DNA of 52,004 nucleotides from Glutinoglossum americanum. Taxonomy: Eukaryota > Ascomycota > Geoglossomycetes > Geoglossales > Geoglossaceae. Under the pieces are notes generated by a model. That model was given only the letters and a program-made list of their open reading frames with translations. It did not search any database and had not been told where the DNA came from. Made by a program: the position numbers and the translations under genes. Shown one piece after another: positions 49,222 through 52,004 of this stretch; the stretch's first letter is position 1; each line of letters starts with the position of its first letter. The stretch covers positions 1-52,004 of the forward strand of contig JAGHQL010000185.1 of the NCBI GenBank assembly GCA_020080175.1, read 5' to 3'.

Positions 49222-50879
49222 CCGGCTGCGTGGCTATACTAAGCTACGAGATACAGGAGGCATAGGCCGGAGTTGCGCTTCATTTACCCTTCCAGTTGGC
49301 TGTAACCATTTCATCGATTTACCGCTCTTTCCTATGCCTAGGAAAAAAAACCTCGAACCTACGTTCTTCGAGCTTTCAATAAAGTTCCCATTTCAGAATA
49401 AGCTTTCTTTTCAACTGTCGCACGCTTTACGGATGGATTGGCACGCGGCACGAATGATGAGGCAATACTCCCGCCATGGGCCGGAGATCCCAGGTTAGGT
49501 AATGATTCCCCACTCTCGTTTAAAGTGCCACTATAGATGTCTTTTTGTTCTCTCCTTTTGCAGGAATTAAACCCTCAAGTCATAGCTTACGATAAAGAAA
49601 CTCGGCGCTAAGAAGGCCATGCACTGCTGTGGGTGTGAAATTATCCTAAGCAATACTAGAAGTGAAAAGCCAGGGCATGTGCAAGCCTACAATGGGTAGC
49701 CTAATGTAGTCTCTTTGAAAGGGGGATGGCGTTTTTTCTACCATCAGGTCAACTGCACTTCTTCCCGAGCCAAAAAAGCAAAGCCAGCACCCCCTTCCAT
49801 CAAAGAAGCAAAAAGGCTCGGATGCGTCCTCCTACATACTTGTAGGCCTTTGTCGTCATGATTCGTGTGTTTTATTAATACATATCCTGCGCTTATTAGA
49901 TACCCTTCGCGTGGTGTTCTTTTTTTTTGGGTGGGGATACTCACGTGTATGTACTATCTTTTAATCTTATTATTATTACTATTATCAATGCAGGTGCTAG
50001 TGAAAAGGCATTCGAATCTTGACGCTTCAGTCGCCGTTTTTGGATGCTTCAGCGCTGTTTTTGGACGTTTCTCCACCTTATGCTCTCACCACCCAAAGCC
50101 GTGTAATGGAGTCGGGTATTTTTAATAAGCTAACCATAGATCATCCCTCTGCTGCGCCACGCCTCACAGGATGCAACTCAAAAACTATCGCCTATAAAAT
50201 TTACATTGATCCTATGTCAATCTTGCAATCAGCAGCATGCCCACCCATCGAAAACCTAAGCGCGATCGCAAGCCCGAATACTATATCCCCAGGCTGAAGC
50301 GGCGGGCAGTAGCAACACCTTGCAAGAAGCATGCCGGTATTGCAAGTGATATGATGGCGAGAGAAGAGAGGGGCTGGCGGGTGTGAGATTCCTGCTGTTG
50401 TGTTCATAGGTTGCCCGGTATCTGACCAAACATTAGGTATTGGCAATGAGATATGGGCGAAACACAAACAAATAAGAAGCAATGCAATAGCGGTAGTGGG
50501 AAGGCAGAAGCTTACATAGTATGCTGCTAGCACATGGTGATGGCGATGGCTCAGGCACAATAAAACATCAGTCAACATCCAACCACAGGCAACGCAAAGT
50601 TGAGATTGTACCAGAACAACTTTTAGGATGAAGTGTAGCCAATTTCAGCATTGGTCTCAAGACAGAGGCCAGCAACAAATACCTCACGGACCGGCAAATT
50701 ATGAGCAACGACAGAGGACAGCCAAGGCGCCACTGCTAAGCGTTGCAGGACCTAGGGACTAGGCTATTTTCTGATGAATTTTATCTGCTCTTTGCTTGTC
50801 TTAGCAAGACCGCAACTGATTAGGCGTATAGGGTATCGCAGGGTAAACAAAATCGGCCTGGCGGCCATCAAACGCATGC
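49222..50879. other. Intergenic, YTH 3' side to kinase-like relic
   Basis: About 1.65 kb. The YTH 3' untranslated region likely ends soon after an AATAAAG at about 49378. Beyond it are simple-sequence runs ((TTA)n at about 49963-49985) and unrelated short frames, including a 125-codon minus-strand frame at 50201-50578 that I do not support as a gene. Confidence 0.5.
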
Positions 50880-51760
50880 ATATCCTAGTGTCGGAAGAAT
50901 GTCGGCTTGGATCCGAAGTTCGCGCAGCCGATAGAGGCTTTCGAAGAACGTAGTTTAGCCAAGGTCAAAAAACCCGATGAGATTTCCGAAAGGCGGATCT
51001 TGGTGGAGTGGATAAGATATGATACCCACTGGGAGGGACCTGTCAGCCAGGAAATGATAGTCCATGTAGAAGCCATTGCGGAACTCCTCAGTTCTCCCGC
51101 AAAACCCGACAAATTTCGGGTGCTTCATTGTTCTGCATTCTTTCCTGATCTATCTCGATTTGCTTTTGGTCTCGTCTTGTCTACGAAATCCCTTGGTCTC
51201 TTTCACTTGGACTACAGATCTTGAATCCGCGGACTCTCGCAAATATCATAAGCAGCACCCAAAATTCCCGAGAGAGGCACTCCCTTGGAGACAGATTCGG
51301 AGTTGCGTACGGTTTGGCTGTTTCTGTCCTTGAATTTCACAAGGTTGGGTGGATGCGCAAGAATATATCGGCCCATAACATAGTTTTCTTTATAGCTAAG
51401 GGATTAAAAGTAGAATGGATGAAAACGACGTACATCACTATCACTGGGTTGAACCGCGGTAGGCCGAACGAGCCAACGGCATTCACAGAAGGACCAGTTA
51501 CAGACTTCAAATCCAAAAAATATCAGCATCCCAGGTACTTAAAAAGGGGCAACGATTCTGCCAAGAATTTGATTATTATAGCTCCAGCATTATCCTTCTA
51601 GAAACCTGCATGTGGAAAACCGTTGACGACATTACTAGCCGCTAGGATATTCCATCCTCAAGCGATCTACGGGAAAAGCTTCTTGAAAAGCGCGTGCCAC
51701 ATCTGGGTCATTCCATGGGAGCAGGTTATCGCGATGCCATCAATGCTTGACTACAGGGAG
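50880..51760 (+). pseudogene. Degraded kinase-like domain of a HET-s/LopB-associated (prion-inhibition) family protein
   Basis: Two overlapping plus-strand open stretches (about 50907-51224 and 51221-51601) and a third (to about 51750) carry family text from the kinase-like region of fungal HeLo/HET-s-type proteins. Visible landmarks are RRILVEWIRYD, HKVGWMRKNISAHNIVFF, NRGRPNEPTAFTEGP, YQHPRYL and LREKLLEKRVPHLGHSMG. Such genes belong to the incompatibility and NLR-like repertoire of Pezizomycotina and turn over fast. The N-terminal domain is not visible, and the copy appears broken in several places, so I treat it as a fossil. Residue similarity is still easy to see, which suggests a fairly recent loss. 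Part of the change of frame near 51221 could be an ordinary intron. Confidence 0.65.
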
Positions 51761-52004
51761 GATATTCAACTCGCCTATCAATACAGAATATACTGAAAAG
51801 GCCACCCTATCATTGCACCTTAGATCTGAAAGACGGTTGATAGAACCGCTCTGCTTGACCGGCTCTAGTTTCTTTGCTTGAACACTTATTGAGCTAGATA
51901 TGTATTGAAAACAGGCTATGGGGCACGAAGGGGGCATGTAGAATGGTTCAAATTGAGTGTATTGAAAAGCTTAGACTAGCTACATTAATGAGAGGATATC
52001 AAGA
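51761..52004. other. Right edge, nothing recognised
   Basis: About 240 bp following the kinase-like relic. No coding signal, RNA or repeat seen. Confidence 0.5.

Noticed and set aside
50201-50578. 125-codon minus-strand frame with hydrophobic start
   Set aside because: Cys/His/Leu-rich with no family motif and no supporting splice or promoter signal.

Overview
The window looks like nuclear DNA of a filamentous ascomycete (Pezizomycotina). Introns are short (about 50-90 nt, one of 217 nt), with GTANGT-type donors and CTAAC/CTRAY branch sites. Protein families are typically fungal: an Azf1-type C2H2 factor, a MARVEL membrane protein, a POD6/Nak1-type GCK kinase, an RRM-YTH protein, and a relic of a HET-s/LopB-associated kinase-like domain. 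Intergenic spaces are long (1-5 kb) and there is no operon structure. The genus cannot be fixed from the sequence alone. || Layout, left to right. Nine protein genes plus the left-edge gene lie on the minus strand: lumazine synthase RIB4 (cut by the left edge), glucosamine-6-phosphate synthase GFA1, a small bZIP-like gene, a TPR-SET-domain protein, a MARVEL protein, an Azf1-type zinc-finger factor, a 1,890-residue Gln/Pro-rich protein of unknown function, a germinal-centre kinase, UBX5 (UBA-UAS-UBX) and ECM29. ECM29 has about 20 exons. On the plus strand lie an RRM-YTH m6A-reader-like gene (46952-49221) and, near the right edge, a degraded kinase-like relic (about 50880-51760). || Intron-exon structures were rebuilt by hand from splice consensus, reading phase and family continuity. 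For most genes the exon lengths sum to an exact multiple of three. GFA1 gives 694 aa, the SET protein 990, the MARVEL protein 257, the Gln/Pro-rich protein 1,890, the kinase 742, UBX5 582 and the YTH protein 718. Two junctions near the 3' end of ECM29 and the 3' end of the bZIP gene remain open. || Function. RIB4 (riboflavin) and GFA1 (UDP-GlcNAc/chitin precursor) are housekeeping metabolism. UBX5 (Cdc48 adaptor) and ECM29 (proteasome adaptor) are neighbours in the ubiquitin-proteasome system. The kinase belongs to the polarity/morphogenesis branch. The bZIP, C2H2, SET and YTH genes are regulators. The large gene-free blocks (3670-7072, 7617-12619, 17353-19165, 21407-24942, 44547-46951) hold no gene I can support. 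They contain a small 11-bp minisatellite and a nested inverted repeat. The least described items are the 1,890-residue protein with its array of SFxVDDGGW-like motifs, and the 5-nt first coding exon of GFA1 that splits the catalytic cysteine codon.
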